From G965237725 sp965237725 (GTDB lineage Bacteria > Pseudomonadota > Gammaproteobacteria > Arenicellales > Poriferihabitantaceae), in NCBI GenBank assembly GCA_965237725.1, contig OZ250151.1, positions 744,001 through 808,000 of the forward strand: a stretch of 64,000 nt of DNA, written 5' to 3'. The notes beneath the pieces are model-generated. The model ran no database searches. It had not been told where the DNA came from and saw nothing but the letters and a program-made list of their open reading frames with translations. Positions 18,453 to 28,076 of this stretch are shown in pieces. The stretch's first letter is position 1; each line of letters starts with the position of its first letter. The position numbers and the translations under genes were made by a program.

Positions 18453-19407
18453 TATTGTCCTGGCTTTCTGTCAGGCTATTTTGATATACAGAATCCAGGA
18501 TGGCCTTTGCACCCTGAGCCAGTAAATCTTCTGCCACCGCCATCCCCAAATCCGCTGGCGCTTTAATCGACCCCGTTTTATCGCTGCGCAATATTTTTGA
18601 GCCATCTATTTCACCAACCAGAGCCCGAAGCCGCAGTTCATCCTGGTTCAGTTCACTATACAATGCCACGGGAACGTGACAGCCGCCGCCCAGTCGTTGG
18701 TTAGCCGCGCGTTCCGCACACACCTGTATGGACGAGATTTCATCATTCAATGGCATAACCAGTTGTTTCGTTTGTACATCGTCACTTCGAGTTTCAATGC
18801 CTATCACCCCCTGTCCAACCGCAGGCAGGCAGTGCGATGGGTTCAGATACTCCGTTATCCGCTGTTCCATTCCCAATCGTTTTAACCCTGCCGCCGCCAG
18901 AATGATGCCCGCAAACTGCCCTTCATCCAGTTTGGATAAACGGGTATTAACGTTCCCTCTCAAATTAGTGAGCTCCAGTTGAGGATAAAGCGATAAAATT
19001 TGACACTGTCGTCTCAAACTACAGGTTCCCACACGAGACCCGGTTGGCAGATCGCCGAGAGAATCAAATTTATTTGAGACAAACACATCCCGTGGGTCTT
19101 CCCTTGCCATTACACTGGTAATTTCCAGCCCATCAGGAAGACTAACGGTCACGTCTTTCATCGAATGGACCGCAAGATCGATTTCATTTGCCAGAATAGC
19201 CATTTCCAGTTCCTTTAAAAATAATCCTTTCCCACCAACCTGAGCCAACGGGATGTCCAGCGTCCTGTCTCCCTCGGATACGATTTCAACCAGTTCCACT
19301 TCGAAATCATCAATGACTTCTCCATGGACTGCAATTAGTTTTTGTTTTACAAAATTGGCTTGCCACAACGCAAGTTGGCTTTTTCTGGTGCCGATACGTA
19401 ATTTCAC
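18442..19407 (-). CDS. hemC: Porphobilinogen deaminase (hydroxymethylbilane synthase)
   Basis: HemC polymerises four porphobilinogens into hydroxymethylbilane. The catalytic aspartate is D85 in HSMKDV. C243 in GGGCHVPV carries the dipyrromethane cofactor. LRRQCQ and RGNVNTRL give the substrate-binding arginines. The start is GTG, overlapping the ydjM-type stop by one base. At 321 aa it is of normal length. Confidence 0.97.
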   Translation of the reverse strand: MKLRIGTRKSQLALWQANFVKQKLIAVHGEVIDDFEVELVEIVSEGDRTLDIPLAQVGGKGLFLKELEMAILANEIDLAVHSMKDVTVSLPDGLEITSVMAREDPRDVFVSNKFDSLGDLPTGSRVGTCSLRRQCQILSLYPQLELTNLRGNVNTRLSKLDEGQFAGIILAAAGLKRLGMEQRITEYLNPSHCLPAVGQGVIGIETRSDDVQTKQLVMPLNDEISSIQVCAERAANQRLGGGCHVPVALYSELNQDELRLRALVGEIDGSKILRSDKTGSIKAPADLGMAVAEDLLAQGAKAILDSVYQNSLTESQDNNAR

Positions 19408-19973
19408 TAAGCTTTTTCCTCTAAAAATCGATTACGATATTTAAAAACAATCAGTAATATAGGCATTAGAATCAATACCTCAAGACCTACCGTACCCAGA
19501 TTATGCCAGTTGAATATGCCATAAATCATTGCCGCCATGTCATCATCCACCGTGGGATGTAAAAATGCACGAAACAAAAATACCGGTGACGCGTAAAACT
19601 CAGTACTCAGTGGCCAGAATAACTGCAGTCCTATGGGAGCAGATCCGTCCGCTGAAAACGTATCAAGCACGATATGGGAAAAATAAATTATCCCACCGCT
19701 TACGGCCCACTTTATTCGGTCTGAACTAGACCACCCAAAAACTGCCAATATCAGATAGACCATCAGACCATATACCAATGAAGCTAAAATTGAGTGACTG
19801 CCCAAATGATGATAACTATTTATATCACCAAGCATCCAACCAACAACTAAGTCCAGGTCTGCAGCGTTGCCGCTGAATACACAGAAGATTAGCAATGGCC
19901 AGGTCAGCTTTTCATGCTTTCTTCCAGCACCGACAATAAGGCCAGCCAAAGCATGGCCAACTGGAGAGCACAT
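19407..19973 (-). CDS. YdjM-family (DUF457) inner-membrane protein, predicted metal-dependent hydrolase
   Basis: The 188-residue multi-spanning membrane protein has the family signature: an early H8 in GHALAG, the HHLGSHSIL motif (55-63) and HIVLDTFS (100-107). These His/Asp residues are thought to bind metal, but the substrate is unknown. The gene is embedded in the hem operon, and its start overlaps the stop of the SPOR gene (TAATG). Confidence 0.85.
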   Translation of the reverse strand: MCSPVGHALAGLIVGAGRKHEKLTWPLLIFCVFSGNAADLDLVVGWMLGDINSYHHLGSHSILASLVYGLMVYLILAVFGWSSSDRIKWAVSGGIIYFSHIVLDTFSADGSAPIGLQLFWPLSTEFYASPVFLFRAFLHPTVDDDMAAMIYGIFNWHNLGTVGLEVLILMPILLIVFKYRNRFLEEKA

Positions 19974-20596
19974 TAACCGCCCTTGGAAATTTTTAAACGT
20001 AAGGTTTCGATGCCTTGTTGCCCAAGGTTTTCATCTGCTTTGGCCATTTCAGCATAGCTGTTAAATGGCCCCAGTCGCACGCGGTAAAAATCTCCCTTGC
20101 CTTCGATAGTGACTTTCTGAATCATCGAGCTCAGCCCGGTAAACGCCAGTTTTGCCTTTAAGCGGTCTGCGTCTGCAGCCTTTTTATAGGACCCTGCCTG
20201 AAGCATATAAGCGCTATTGCTGTCTTCCACGACAACTTTATCAACAGCGTTTTCAGAATTGCCGGATTGCAAATCAATGGATGAGGTTTCAGGTTTGATA
20301 TCCGGAACAACAACTTCAATTTCAGGCAATACGGTATAAAAATCAAAAGTGGTTTCTTGCTTGGCCGGCTTGTCATCCTGACTACCAACTGAGTTTTCCT
20401 GCCCCTGTTGGTCCTGGATTTTTGATTGCTCAATCATTTGGCGAATACCAGCACCAACACCATCATCTCCTTTCCGCATACCCTGCCATAAAATAGTGGC
20501 CAGGGAGCCGATGACGATTCCAGTCAACAACATTCCAAAACCCTGGAATGAAATGCTGTGACTGGTTGATGATTGTTTTCTTCTTGCCTGGGCCAT
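19973..20596 (-). CDS. SPOR-domain cell-envelope protein (FtsN-like)
   Basis: The 207-residue protein has a short cytoplasmic basic N-terminus, one transmembrane helix (about 19-37), a Pro/Ser/acidic linker and a C-terminal SPOR domain (about 128-205; YMLQAGSYKKAADADRL and YRVRLGPF). SPOR domains bind denuded glycan strands at division septa. An SPOR gene next to argS is a common gammaproteobacterial arrangement and is often called ftsN. The start is 60 nt after argS. Strict FtsN identity cannot be proven here. Confidence 0.85.
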   Translation of the reverse strand: MAQARRKQSSTSHSISFQGFGMLLTGIVIGSLATILWQGMRKGDDGVGAGIRQMIEQSKIQDQQGQENSVGSQDDKPAKQETTFDFYTVLPEIEVVVPDIKPETSSIDLQSGNSENAVDKVVVEDSNSAYMLQAGSYKKAADADRLKAKLAFTGLSSMIQKVTIEGKGDFYRVRLGPFNSYAEMAKADENLGQQGIETLRLKISKGG

Positions 20597-20656
20597 AGTT
20601 AAATCATAACTTAAGTACTGGGTCTATATTGAAATGTGTTACGACAATATCTCAAA

Positions 20657-22432
20657 TTACATTTTTTGTGGTGCACTAACGCCCAGCATATCCAGCCCAT
20701 TGGCGATTACGATTCGCGTTGCATCAATCAGACCCAGTCTTGCCTGTCGAATATCATCTTCACTGGACAAAAATGGATGTGCATTATAATAACTATGAAA
20801 TGCATTGGCCAAATCCCGCAAATAGTATGCAACCTGATGAGGTTCAAAGCTATTTGCAGCGATCTCCACCACTTCAGGGAAACGGGAAAGGGTTCTAAGA
20901 AGATCCAGTTCCTGGGGCTCGGTTAGTAATTCGTATTTTGGCTCATGCTTTTTTTCTGACTCAGATTCCGCATCCGAGTTCTTATGATCTCCCGGATTTT
21001 CCTCAAGCTGCCTGAATACACTACAAATTCGCGCATGGGCATATTGTATGTAATACACGGGATTATCTGATGACTGAGACTTGGCCAGGTCCAGATCGAA
21101 ATCCATATGCTGATCGGCTTTTCTCAACACGTAGAAAAATCTGCATGCATCGTTTCCGACTTCATCGCGCAAATCTCTCAAGGTTACAAAATCCCCGCTG
21201 CGCGTGGACATCGATGCCTTTTCTTCGCCACGATAAAGAATTGCAAATTGCACCAGCAGGAATTTGAGTTTTTCAGGTGCATTTCCCAGGGCCTCGAAGG
21301 AGGCCTCGATTCGCTTGATATAGCCATGGTGGTCGGAGCCAAATATATTTATGATTTTGTCAAAACCGCGCTCAGCCTTGTTGTAGTGATAAGCGATATC
21401 AGATGCAAAATAGGTATGCACACCATTGGCTCGAATGACCACCCGATCTTTCTCATCACCAAAGCTAGCTGCCCTGAACCATTTTGTGCCATCTTTCTCG
21501 AATATGTGACCATTTTCGTCCAGGGTCTGAATCGCCCTATGAATATCGCCATTGGTCAGCAAGCTGCGTTCAGAAAACCATTCCTGGAATTCCACACCAA
21601 ATTCCATCAGGTCCTGACGTATATCCGCGACCATGGAATTGCAGGCTTTATCAAATACCACCCTAAAGCCGTCTTCTCCAAGATGTTGTTTACTCCGAAT
21701 AATAATAAGATCAATGGATTGCTCCCGGTCTTCAGGTAAGTCATGAAAGATATCAGCTACAGCCTGATCTTCACCTGAATAGGCTTCACCATTTTCCCCT
21801 TCCAGTTCCCTTGCGATATCTTTAATATATTCACCCTGGTAGGCATTAGCCGGAAATTTTATCGGTTTGTTGTAAATTTCAAGATAGCGCAGCCAAACAC
21901 TTACCGCCAGAATATCCATCTGCCTGCCAGCATCGTTTATATAATATTCACTGTGGGTATCAAATCCCGCCGCACGAAGAATTCGTGCCAGGGCATCCCC
22001 ATAGGCCGCGCCACGACCGTGGCCAACGTGTAACGGCCCTGTGGGATTGGTAGAAACAAACTCCACCATGATCCGTTGACCATTTCCCATTTTGGACTGA
22101 CCGTATTGCGATTTTTGTTGCCGGATATGCTCGATCAAAGAGAGATACGCTGATTTGGTCAGATGAAAATTGATAAAGCCGGGCCCGGCAATTTCAATTT
22201 TCTCAACAAATTCAGACTGGGGAATGGCATCCAGAATTTTTTGAGCCAATTCTCGGGGATTAGATTTTGCCTGATTGGCCAACTTTAATGCCAGATTGCT
22301 GGCGAAATCGCCATGTTCCAGATCGCGAGTACGCTCTACGGTGATCAACTCGACTGCAGTTTGGTGTAAATCTCCTTGCTTCTTAAGGCTGTCCACCGCC
22401 TCGGTGAGAAGTTGAATGACGGTTTCTTTCAT
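20657..22432 (-). CDS. argS: Arginyl-tRNA synthetase
   Basis: This class I tRNA synthetase has the HIGH-type motif HVGHGRG within NPTGPLHVGHG (about 130-140) and a degenerate KMSKS loop, KASMSTRSGD, as is usual for ArgRS, which often lacks the second lysine. The N-terminal additive (Add-1) and C-terminal anticodon-binding (DALR) domains are present; the last residues are ANGLDMLGVSAPQKM. At 591 aa it is full length. It begins the minus-strand run through hemY and is divergent from the iron importer. Confidence 0.97.
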   Translation of the reverse strand: MKETVIQLLTEAVDSLKKQGDLHQTAVELITVERTRDLEHGDFASNLALKLANQAKSNPRELAQKILDAIPQSEFVEKIEIAGPGFINFHLTKSAYLSLIEHIRQQKSQYGQSKMGNGQRIMVEFVSTNPTGPLHVGHGRGAAYGDALARILRAAGFDTHSEYYINDAGRQMDILAVSVWLRYLEIYNKPIKFPANAYQGEYIKDIARELEGENGEAYSGEDQAVADIFHDLPEDREQSIDLIIIRSKQHLGEDGFRVVFDKACNSMVADIRQDLMEFGVEFQEWFSERSLLTNGDIHRAIQTLDENGHIFEKDGTKWFRAASFGDEKDRVVIRANGVHTYFASDIAYHYNKAERGFDKIINIFGSDHHGYIKRIEASFEALGNAPEKLKFLLVQFAILYRGEEKASMSTRSGDFVTLRDLRDEVGNDACRFFYVLRKADQHMDFDLDLAKSQSSDNPVYYIQYAHARICSVFRQLEENPGDHKNSDAESESEKKHEPKYELLTEPQELDLLRTLSRFPEVVEIAANSFEPHQVAYYLRDLANAFHSYYNAHPFLSSEDDIRQARLGLIDATRIVIANGLDMLGVSAPQKM

Positions 22433-22546
22433 TAGGTCCTGATATTGGTTGAAGCCATAAAAACTGGGGCGCGATTGTACCTTTAGGCTGGGTTGAGGAG
22501 AAGGGAAAAGGTTCGTAAAATCACTAAATAATTCTGTTAATACTAT

Positions 22547-22561
22547 TGAGAATCATTCTCA
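22547..22561. promoter_or_regulatory. Fur box
   Basis: TGAGAATCATTCTCA is a perfect 7-1-7 inverted repeat matching the Fur consensus form. It lies 49 nt before the iron-binding-protein gene and 115 nt before argS. It predicts iron repression of the importer operon. Confidence 0.88.
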
Positions 22562-22609
22562 CTTGCATTACCATTCGCGTTATTTGAAGGTATAACTTAT
22601 CCACAAGCT

Positions 22610-23623
22610 ATGAAGAACATTATAAAACTTATTACCTTGTCCGTTTTATTTGGCGTTTGTCTGTCCAGCCAGGGAGCGGACGAGGTCAATGTCTATTCCT
22701 ATCGCAAACCCCATCTGATTCAACCCATGTTCGATGAATTTTCGGCTACCACCGGAATTGACGTCAATGTCGTGTTCGCTGAAAAAGGCATGCTGGAGAA
22801 ATTGCGAAACGAAGGCATTAACAGCCCCGCAGACCTGGTCTTTACCGTGGATATTGGTCGACTATCGGATTTTAAAAATGCCGAGCTGACTCAATCTGTA
22901 GAATCCAATATTCTGGAAGATAATATTCCATCAAATATGCGGGATTCTGAAAACCACTGGTTTGGATTAACCTCAAGGGCACGAATTTTTGTCGCTTCCA
23001 AAGATCGCGTCAGTCCCAATGAGATTCAATCCTATGAAGATCTCGGGGATTCGAAGTTCAAAGGGCGTATCTGTACCCGTTCGGGCAAGCATCCCTATAT
23101 GGTTGCCCTAACCGCATCCATGATCGCCCATCACGGCCTGGAGACCGCAGAACAATGGTTAGCCAATCTGAAAGCCAATCTGGCACGTCGACCCGAAGGT
23201 AATGACCGCGCCCAGGTCAAGGCCATTGCCCAGGGCATCTGTGACATCGCTGTTATTAATCACTACTATCTCTACAAAATGATTTCCGACCCGGAGCAAA
23301 AACTTTGGATGGATGTGGTTAATGTCATCTTTCCAAATCAGGGGGATCGCGGAACCCACATGAATATCAGCGGCATGGCATTGACCCGCTACGCGCCGAA
23401 TCGGGATAACGCCATAAAATTAATGGAATTTTTATCCGATGACAAAGCCCAGGAAATGTTTACCCAAATTGACGGTGAATATGCAATCAAACCCGGTGTG
23501 CCCCTGGCTGATGCGGTAAAAGCCTGGGGGGAATTCAAACAGGATACCGTCGATCTGGTTGAAGTCGCAAAATATCGTGATGAGGCTTCCAAGATGGCAG
23601 ATCGTGTAGCCTACGATAATTAA
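22610..23623 (+). CDS. fbpA: Periplasmic ferric-iron-binding protein
   Basis: This is the extracytoplasmic component of an FbpABC/FutABC-type Fe3+ importer. The signal peptide ends near SSQGAD (about 23). The class-typical EVNVYSYRKPHL (25-36) begins the mature fold, and INHYYLYKM (216-224) supplies the paired iron-binding tyrosines Y219/Y220. The 337-aa length fits. Fur box upstream, permease 24 nt downstream. Iron specificity is inferred from family and Fur control. Confidence 0.9.
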   Translation: MKNIIKLITLSVLFGVCLSSQGADEVNVYSYRKPHLIQPMFDEFSATTGIDVNVVFAEKGMLEKLRNEGINSPADLVFTVDIGRLSDFKNAELTQSVESNILEDNIPSNMRDSENHWFGLTSRARIFVASKDRVSPNEIQSYEDLGDSKFKGRICTRSGKHPYMVALTASMIAHHGLETAEQWLANLKANLARRPEGNDRAQVKAIAQGICDIAVINHYYLYKMISDPEQKLWMDVVNVIFPNQGDRGTHMNISGMALTRYAPNRDNAIKLMEFLSDDKAQEMFTQIDGEYAIKPGVPLADAVKAWGEFKQDTVDLVEVAKYRDEASKMADRVAYDN

Positions 23624-23646
23624 ACCCGCGGTGCAGTTTTAACAAT

Positions 23647-25335
23647 ATGCCAGGCCCAAAATTTTTAAAACCTGGTTTTGATCCCTGGCGAATCAGCTCT
23701 CTAGTGGTTGCGGCCATCGCAATGCTTCCAGTGCTTGCCATACTGTGGCTTGCATTTTTTCCAGCTGAAAATATCTGGCCACATCTCATCAGCACCACAC
23801 TGCCCCATTATATTAAAAATACATTGATACTCTTGATTGGGGTCGGGATATCCGTATTTATAACCGGCGTATCCACTGCCTATATTGTCAGCACCTATAA
23901 TTTTCCACTGCAAAAATACTTTGAATGGTTATTGTTACTTCCCCTTGCAGTGCCCGCTTATGTAATGGCTTATTTGTATACCGACTTGCTGGAATTTGCC
24001 GGCCCAGTGCAAACATTCTTGCGGGACTTTTTTGGATGGCAACTGGCTAATCAATACTGGTTTCCAAAAATCCGCAGCATGGGTGGCGCCATTGGATTGA
24101 TGGGACTGGTGCTCTATCCCTATGTCTACCTGATGGCAAGAGCATCCTTCCTCGAACAATCTCCTCACTTGCTCGATGTAAGTCGGCTAATGGGAAGATC
24201 ACAGTTCAAAACCTTCCTGTTTGTTTCACTACCCATAGCAAGACCTGGAATTGCTATCGGTATTGCCCTGGCACTAATGGAAACCATAAATGATTTTGGC
24301 ACCGTAGATTTTTTTGCCATTCAAACATTGACCACGGGCATATTCGATGTCTGGTTAAACATGAATAATCTGGGTGGTGCTGCACAAATTGCCATTGTGA
24401 TATTAACTTTTGTTTTATTGTTATTGGCTATGGAATATCTGGGCCGAAAGCGTGTTGGTTTTTACCAGAGTGTGGGTCGATTTAGTTCTCGGGAGAAGAT
24501 CATATTGAATGGAACGCGAAAATGGTTAGCATTTGTTGTTTGCGCTTTGCCGGTTCTTGCTGGATTTATGATCCCAATGCTAATGTTGCTGGAATATAGT
24601 GTGATCTATTTCGAACAATCATGGACTAAACAATTTAGAGAATATGTATTCAATAGTATTTCGGTTTCAGCTATTGCTGCTGTGTGCTGTATTACCATCG
24701 CGGTGTTGGTTAGCTACGCCCGGCGACTGGAAGGAAATTCCTGGCTTAATATTTCATCAAAACTCGCATCCATGGGCTACGCTGTGCCTGGTGCCGTTTT
24801 GGCTGTTGGTGTCATCATCCCGTTATCCTGGTTCGACAATACCGTGGATGGATTTTTCAGGGAGAATTTCGGGTATTCAACCGGGCTACTCTTAAGTGGC
24901 ACAACATTTGCCCTGATTATGACTTACGTCATTCGATTTCTGGCAATTTCAATTGGCGCCATTGATTCCAGTTTCTCAAAGGTATCCATGTCGATTGATA
25001 TGGCCGCACGTACTCTGGGTCACCCACCATTGAGAACTTTACGGTTTTACCATCTGCCACTAATTAAAGGTGGTATCTTTACCGCTGCACTAATTGTATT
25101 TGTAGATTGCATGAAAGAACTACCCGCAACATTACTGCTGCGGCCATTTAACTTTGAAACTCTGGCAACCCATGTCTACTTATTTGCCTCTGATGAACTA
25201 ATTGAACAAAGCGCAATGGGTGCAACCTTGATCGTTCTCGCCGGGTTAATCCCGGTTATTGTTTTGAGTAAAACAATTTCGTATTCTCAGGTCCTTACCC
25301 ACCACAATGAATCACCCGCCAGGCAAAACTCCTAA
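23647..25335 (+). CDS. fbpB: Iron ABC transporter permease (fused two-domain)
   Basis: The 562-residue permease has about 12 transmembrane helices in two homologous halves, as in FbpB. Each half carries an EAA-type loop that contacts the ATPase: DVSRLMGRSQFKTFLFVSLPIARPG (about 178-202) and MAARTLGHPPLRTLRFYHLPLIKGG (about 451-475). It works with the binding protein upstream and the ATPase 27 nt downstream. Confidence 0.92.
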   Translation: MPGPKFLKPGFDPWRISSLVVAAIAMLPVLAILWLAFFPAENIWPHLISTTLPHYIKNTLILLIGVGISVFITGVSTAYIVSTYNFPLQKYFEWLLLLPLAVPAYVMAYLYTDLLEFAGPVQTFLRDFFGWQLANQYWFPKIRSMGGAIGLMGLVLYPYVYLMARASFLEQSPHLLDVSRLMGRSQFKTFLFVSLPIARPGIAIGIALALMETINDFGTVDFFAIQTLTTGIFDVWLNMNNLGGAAQIAIVILTFVLLLLAMEYLGRKRVGFYQSVGRFSSREKIILNGTRKWLAFVVCALPVLAGFMIPMLMLLEYSVIYFEQSWTKQFREYVFNSISVSAIAAVCCITIAVLVSYARRLEGNSWLNISSKLASMGYAVPGAVLAVGVIIPLSWFDNTVDGFFRENFGYSTGLLLSGTTFALIMTYVIRFLAISIGAIDSSFSKVSMSIDMAARTLGHPPLRTLRFYHLPLIKGGIFTAALIVFVDCMKELPATLLLRPFNFETLATHVYLFASDELIEQSAMGATLIVLAGLIPVIVLSKTISYSQVLTHHNESPARQNS

Positions 25336-25361
25336 GATAAAAATTCTAAGCAAAATATTTA

Positions 25362-26405
25362 ATGTCTTCCATTCTCAAAGTAGATAATATTACCTGCCGT
25401 TACGAAAATCGGGCGGCGGTAGAAGCCACCTCCTTTGATCTCGAAGAAGGCAGTCTGACCTGTTTACTGGGCCCAAGTGGCTGCGGCAAGACCACGGTAT
25501 TGCGCGCCATCGCCGGATTCCAGAAACTGGACTATGGCTCTATCACTTTGCAGAATGTCTGCATTTCAAGCCCTACAGTATATGTGCCTCCCGAGCAACG
25601 CAATCTCAGTATGGTTTTCCAGGATCATGCATTGTTCCCCCACTTAACCGTAGAAAAAAATATTGCCGCGGGACTATTCAGACACGATCAACCAACCATT
25701 GATAAAACCGTCCAGGAAATGCTGCATTATGTCCGGCTCGATGGCTATAACAATCGTTATCCCCATGAATTATCCGGCGGCCAGCAACAAAGGGTCGCCC
25801 TGGCCAGGGCTCTGGCGCCGAGCCCAAGGTTATTGCTAATGGATGAGCCCTTTTCTAATCTCGACCTTGAGTTGCGTGAAAGTCTTGGGCAAGAAGTTCG
25901 CGACCTATTAAAAAAAATTGGCACAACCTGTATTCTGGTGACCCACGATCAACAGGATGCATTTACCTTTAGCGATCACGTGGGAGTAATGAAGGATGGA
26001 AGAATTGAACAATGGGACACGCCCTACAATTTATATCACCAGCCCGTTACCCGGTTCGTGGCTGACTTTGTTGGCGATGGCGTGTTTCTGGATGCCACTA
26101 TTACCTATGACAACAGGATTGAATCTGAACTAGCTGTGCTCGATGGGGAATTACCTCATGGCGTGGAACCTGGAAGAAAAATCCAGCTGCTGGTTCGTCC
26201 GGATGACATCATTCATGACGACCATAGTACCATGACTGCGCGAATCAGGAAAAAAGCTTTTCGAGGTGAAAGTTATTTATATACTCTGGTCCTGCCCAGC
26301 GGTAGCGAAATACTTTCTTTGGTACCCTCTCACCACAATCATGCCATTGGAGAAAACCTGGGCATAAAACTGGAAATCGATCACCTGGTATTTTTTGACC
26401 GCTAG
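25362..26405 (+). CDS. fbpC: Iron ABC transporter ATP-binding protein
   Basis: The ATPase has Walker A GPSGCGKTT (37-45), the signature LSGGQQQR (about 137-144), Walker B LLLMDEP, and the switch HDQ. A C-terminal TOBE-like domain (about 240-347), where regulatory ligand often binds, follows. At 347 aa it matches FbpC. It is the last gene of the Fur-controlled operon and converges on the malic enzyme gene with a 14-nt gap. Confidence 0.93.
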   Translation: MSSILKVDNITCRYENRAAVEATSFDLEEGSLTCLLGPSGCGKTTVLRAIAGFQKLDYGSITLQNVCISSPTVYVPPEQRNLSMVFQDHALFPHLTVEKNIAAGLFRHDQPTIDKTVQEMLHYVRLDGYNNRYPHELSGGQQQRVALARALAPSPRLLLMDEPFSNLDLELRESLGQEVRDLLKKIGTTCILVTHDQQDAFTFSDHVGVMKDGRIEQWDTPYNLYHQPVTRFVADFVGDGVFLDATITYDNRIESELAVLDGELPHGVEPGRKIQLLVRPDDIIHDDHSTMTARIRKKAFRGESYLYTLVLPSGSEILSLVPSHHNHAIGENLGIKLEIDHLVFFDR

Positions 26406-26419
26406 TCGAAAATTTTTGT

Positions 26420-28039
26420 CTAATAAACAGGATCGTACATTTGAGATTTGATTTCTTTGTAGATATCGTCCGGCTTCGATATATCGGTTAGATTATTTTC
26501 ATAGGCGAATTTTGCAATGGCAGCGGCAATATTCAGTGACACCGATCTGATTTCATCGACCCTTGGATAGATTGAACCATAGCCCAGATCATCTTCGGTT
26601 ACGGATTCAGCCAGCGCTTTCGCTGATTCCAGAAAAACCGTATCCGGAATGGTTTTTGCCTGACAGGCGATCATCCCCAGACCAACCCCAGGAAAAATGT
26701 AGGCATTGTTGCCCTGACCCGGTCGAAACTTTTTTCCATCCAGATTTACTTCTGCAAATGGGCTGCCGCTTGCGAATATCGCCCGGCCATCGCTCCACCG
26801 GTAGGCCTGTTCTGCATTGCATTCGGCGCGGCTGGTGGGATTGGACAGTGCAAACACCCCGGGTCGATCAACAACGCTTGCCAGCTTGTTGATAATTTCT
26901 TCGGTAAATGTACCGGGTGATCCAGTGGCACCGATGAGGATATCTGGCTTGTGTACGTCAATTGCATCGAGAAAATCGTGATCTGGCAGATCGTGGGCAA
27001 AACATTTTATATGATCTGCGAGATTATCCCTGGATTTTGTGACCAGGCCTTTACTGTTAAAAAACCATAATCTTTGATGCGCTTCGTCGTGACTTAAGCC
27101 CTCCGCTATCAGTGCCTTGGCTATCATGGAACCGATTCCGGATGCAGCTGAACCCGCACCCAGAAAAGTAAATTTTAAATCTTTAAACGGTTTATTTGAT
27201 ATCCGGGTGGATGCAATCACCCCTGCCAGCACCACCGCCGCAGTTCCCTGTATATCGTCGTTGAAACAAAACGTCGTCTCGCGATACTTGTTTAGCAATG
27301 CAAAAGCGTTATCAGCAACAAAGTCTTCAAACTGAATTAACACCCCTGGATAAGCATCGGTTACAGCGGCTATAAATTCATCCATTAACTCGAAATAAGC
27401 TTCACCTCTTATGCGCCTATGATGGCTTCCCAAATAAATTGGATCGTCCAGCAATGTTTCATTATCGGTACCTACGTCAAACATCACCGGCAAGGTTTGC
27501 TCGGGTCGAATCCCGGCACAGGCGCAATATAAACTCAGTTTTCCAATTGGAATACCCATGCCATTCGCACCCAGATCACCCAGCCCCAGAATTCGTTCAC
27601 CATCGGTGATAACTATAATGCGTATGTCTTTGTAGGGCCAATTATCCAGAATCTGCCGAATATTGCCACGATCTTTGTTGGTAATATAAAATCCTTTTTC
27701 ACGCCTGAAGATATTTGCAAATTCCTTGCACGCCTGACCCACCGTAGGGGTATAAATCAGCGGCATTATTTCTTCTATATTATCGATGATCAATTGATAA
27801 AATAATCTTTCATTGCGTTCCTGTAATGCCGACAGGAAAATATATTTTTCGATATCACTATCCTTGCGGCGCAAATTTGCCAACACCCGGTTTAACTGAC
27901 CTTCCATAGTTCCAACCGACGCTGGCAACAGGCCGCGCAGCTTTAATTGATCCCGTTCTTCTTCGGTAAATGCTGTGGATTTATTATTGGCTGCGTCATG
28001 CAGCAAATCCACACCGGTTAATTCTGGTAATTTATTCAT
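26420..28039 (-). CDS. maeA: NAD-dependent malic enzyme
   Basis: It oxidatively decarboxylates malate to pyruvate. The large (539 aa) form carries the malic-enzyme signature FNDDIQGTAAV, the catalytic region MPLIYTPTVG and GIPIGKLSLY, the nucleotide-binding GAGSAASGIG, and GSPF/NNAYIFPG in the C-terminal part. It resembles E. coli MaeA (SfcA); the coenzyme choice cannot be fixed from sequence alone. Same strand as the SPL-like gene, 37 nt downstream of it. Confidence 0.93.
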   Translation of the reverse strand: MNKLPELTGVDLLHDAANNKSTAFTEEERDQLKLRGLLPASVGTMEGQLNRVLANLRRKDSDIEKYIFLSALQERNERLFYQLIIDNIEEIMPLIYTPTVGQACKEFANIFRREKGFYITNKDRGNIRQILDNWPYKDIRIIVITDGERILGLGDLGANGMGIPIGKLSLYCACAGIRPEQTLPVMFDVGTDNETLLDDPIYLGSHHRRIRGEAYFELMDEFIAAVTDAYPGVLIQFEDFVADNAFALLNKYRETTFCFNDDIQGTAAVVLAGVIASTRISNKPFKDLKFTFLGAGSAASGIGSMIAKALIAEGLSHDEAHQRLWFFNSKGLVTKSRDNLADHIKCFAHDLPDHDFLDAIDVHKPDILIGATGSPGTFTEEIINKLASVVDRPGVFALSNPTSRAECNAEQAYRWSDGRAIFASGSPFAEVNLDGKKFRPGQGNNAYIFPGVGLGMIACQAKTIPDTVFLESAKALAESVTEDDLGYGSIYPRVDEIRSVSLNIAAAIAKFAYENNLTDISKPDDIYKEIKSQMYDPVY

Positions 28040-28076
28040 TTTGTAAAGTTAATAGTTACAGCGAGCTGTTCAGTCT

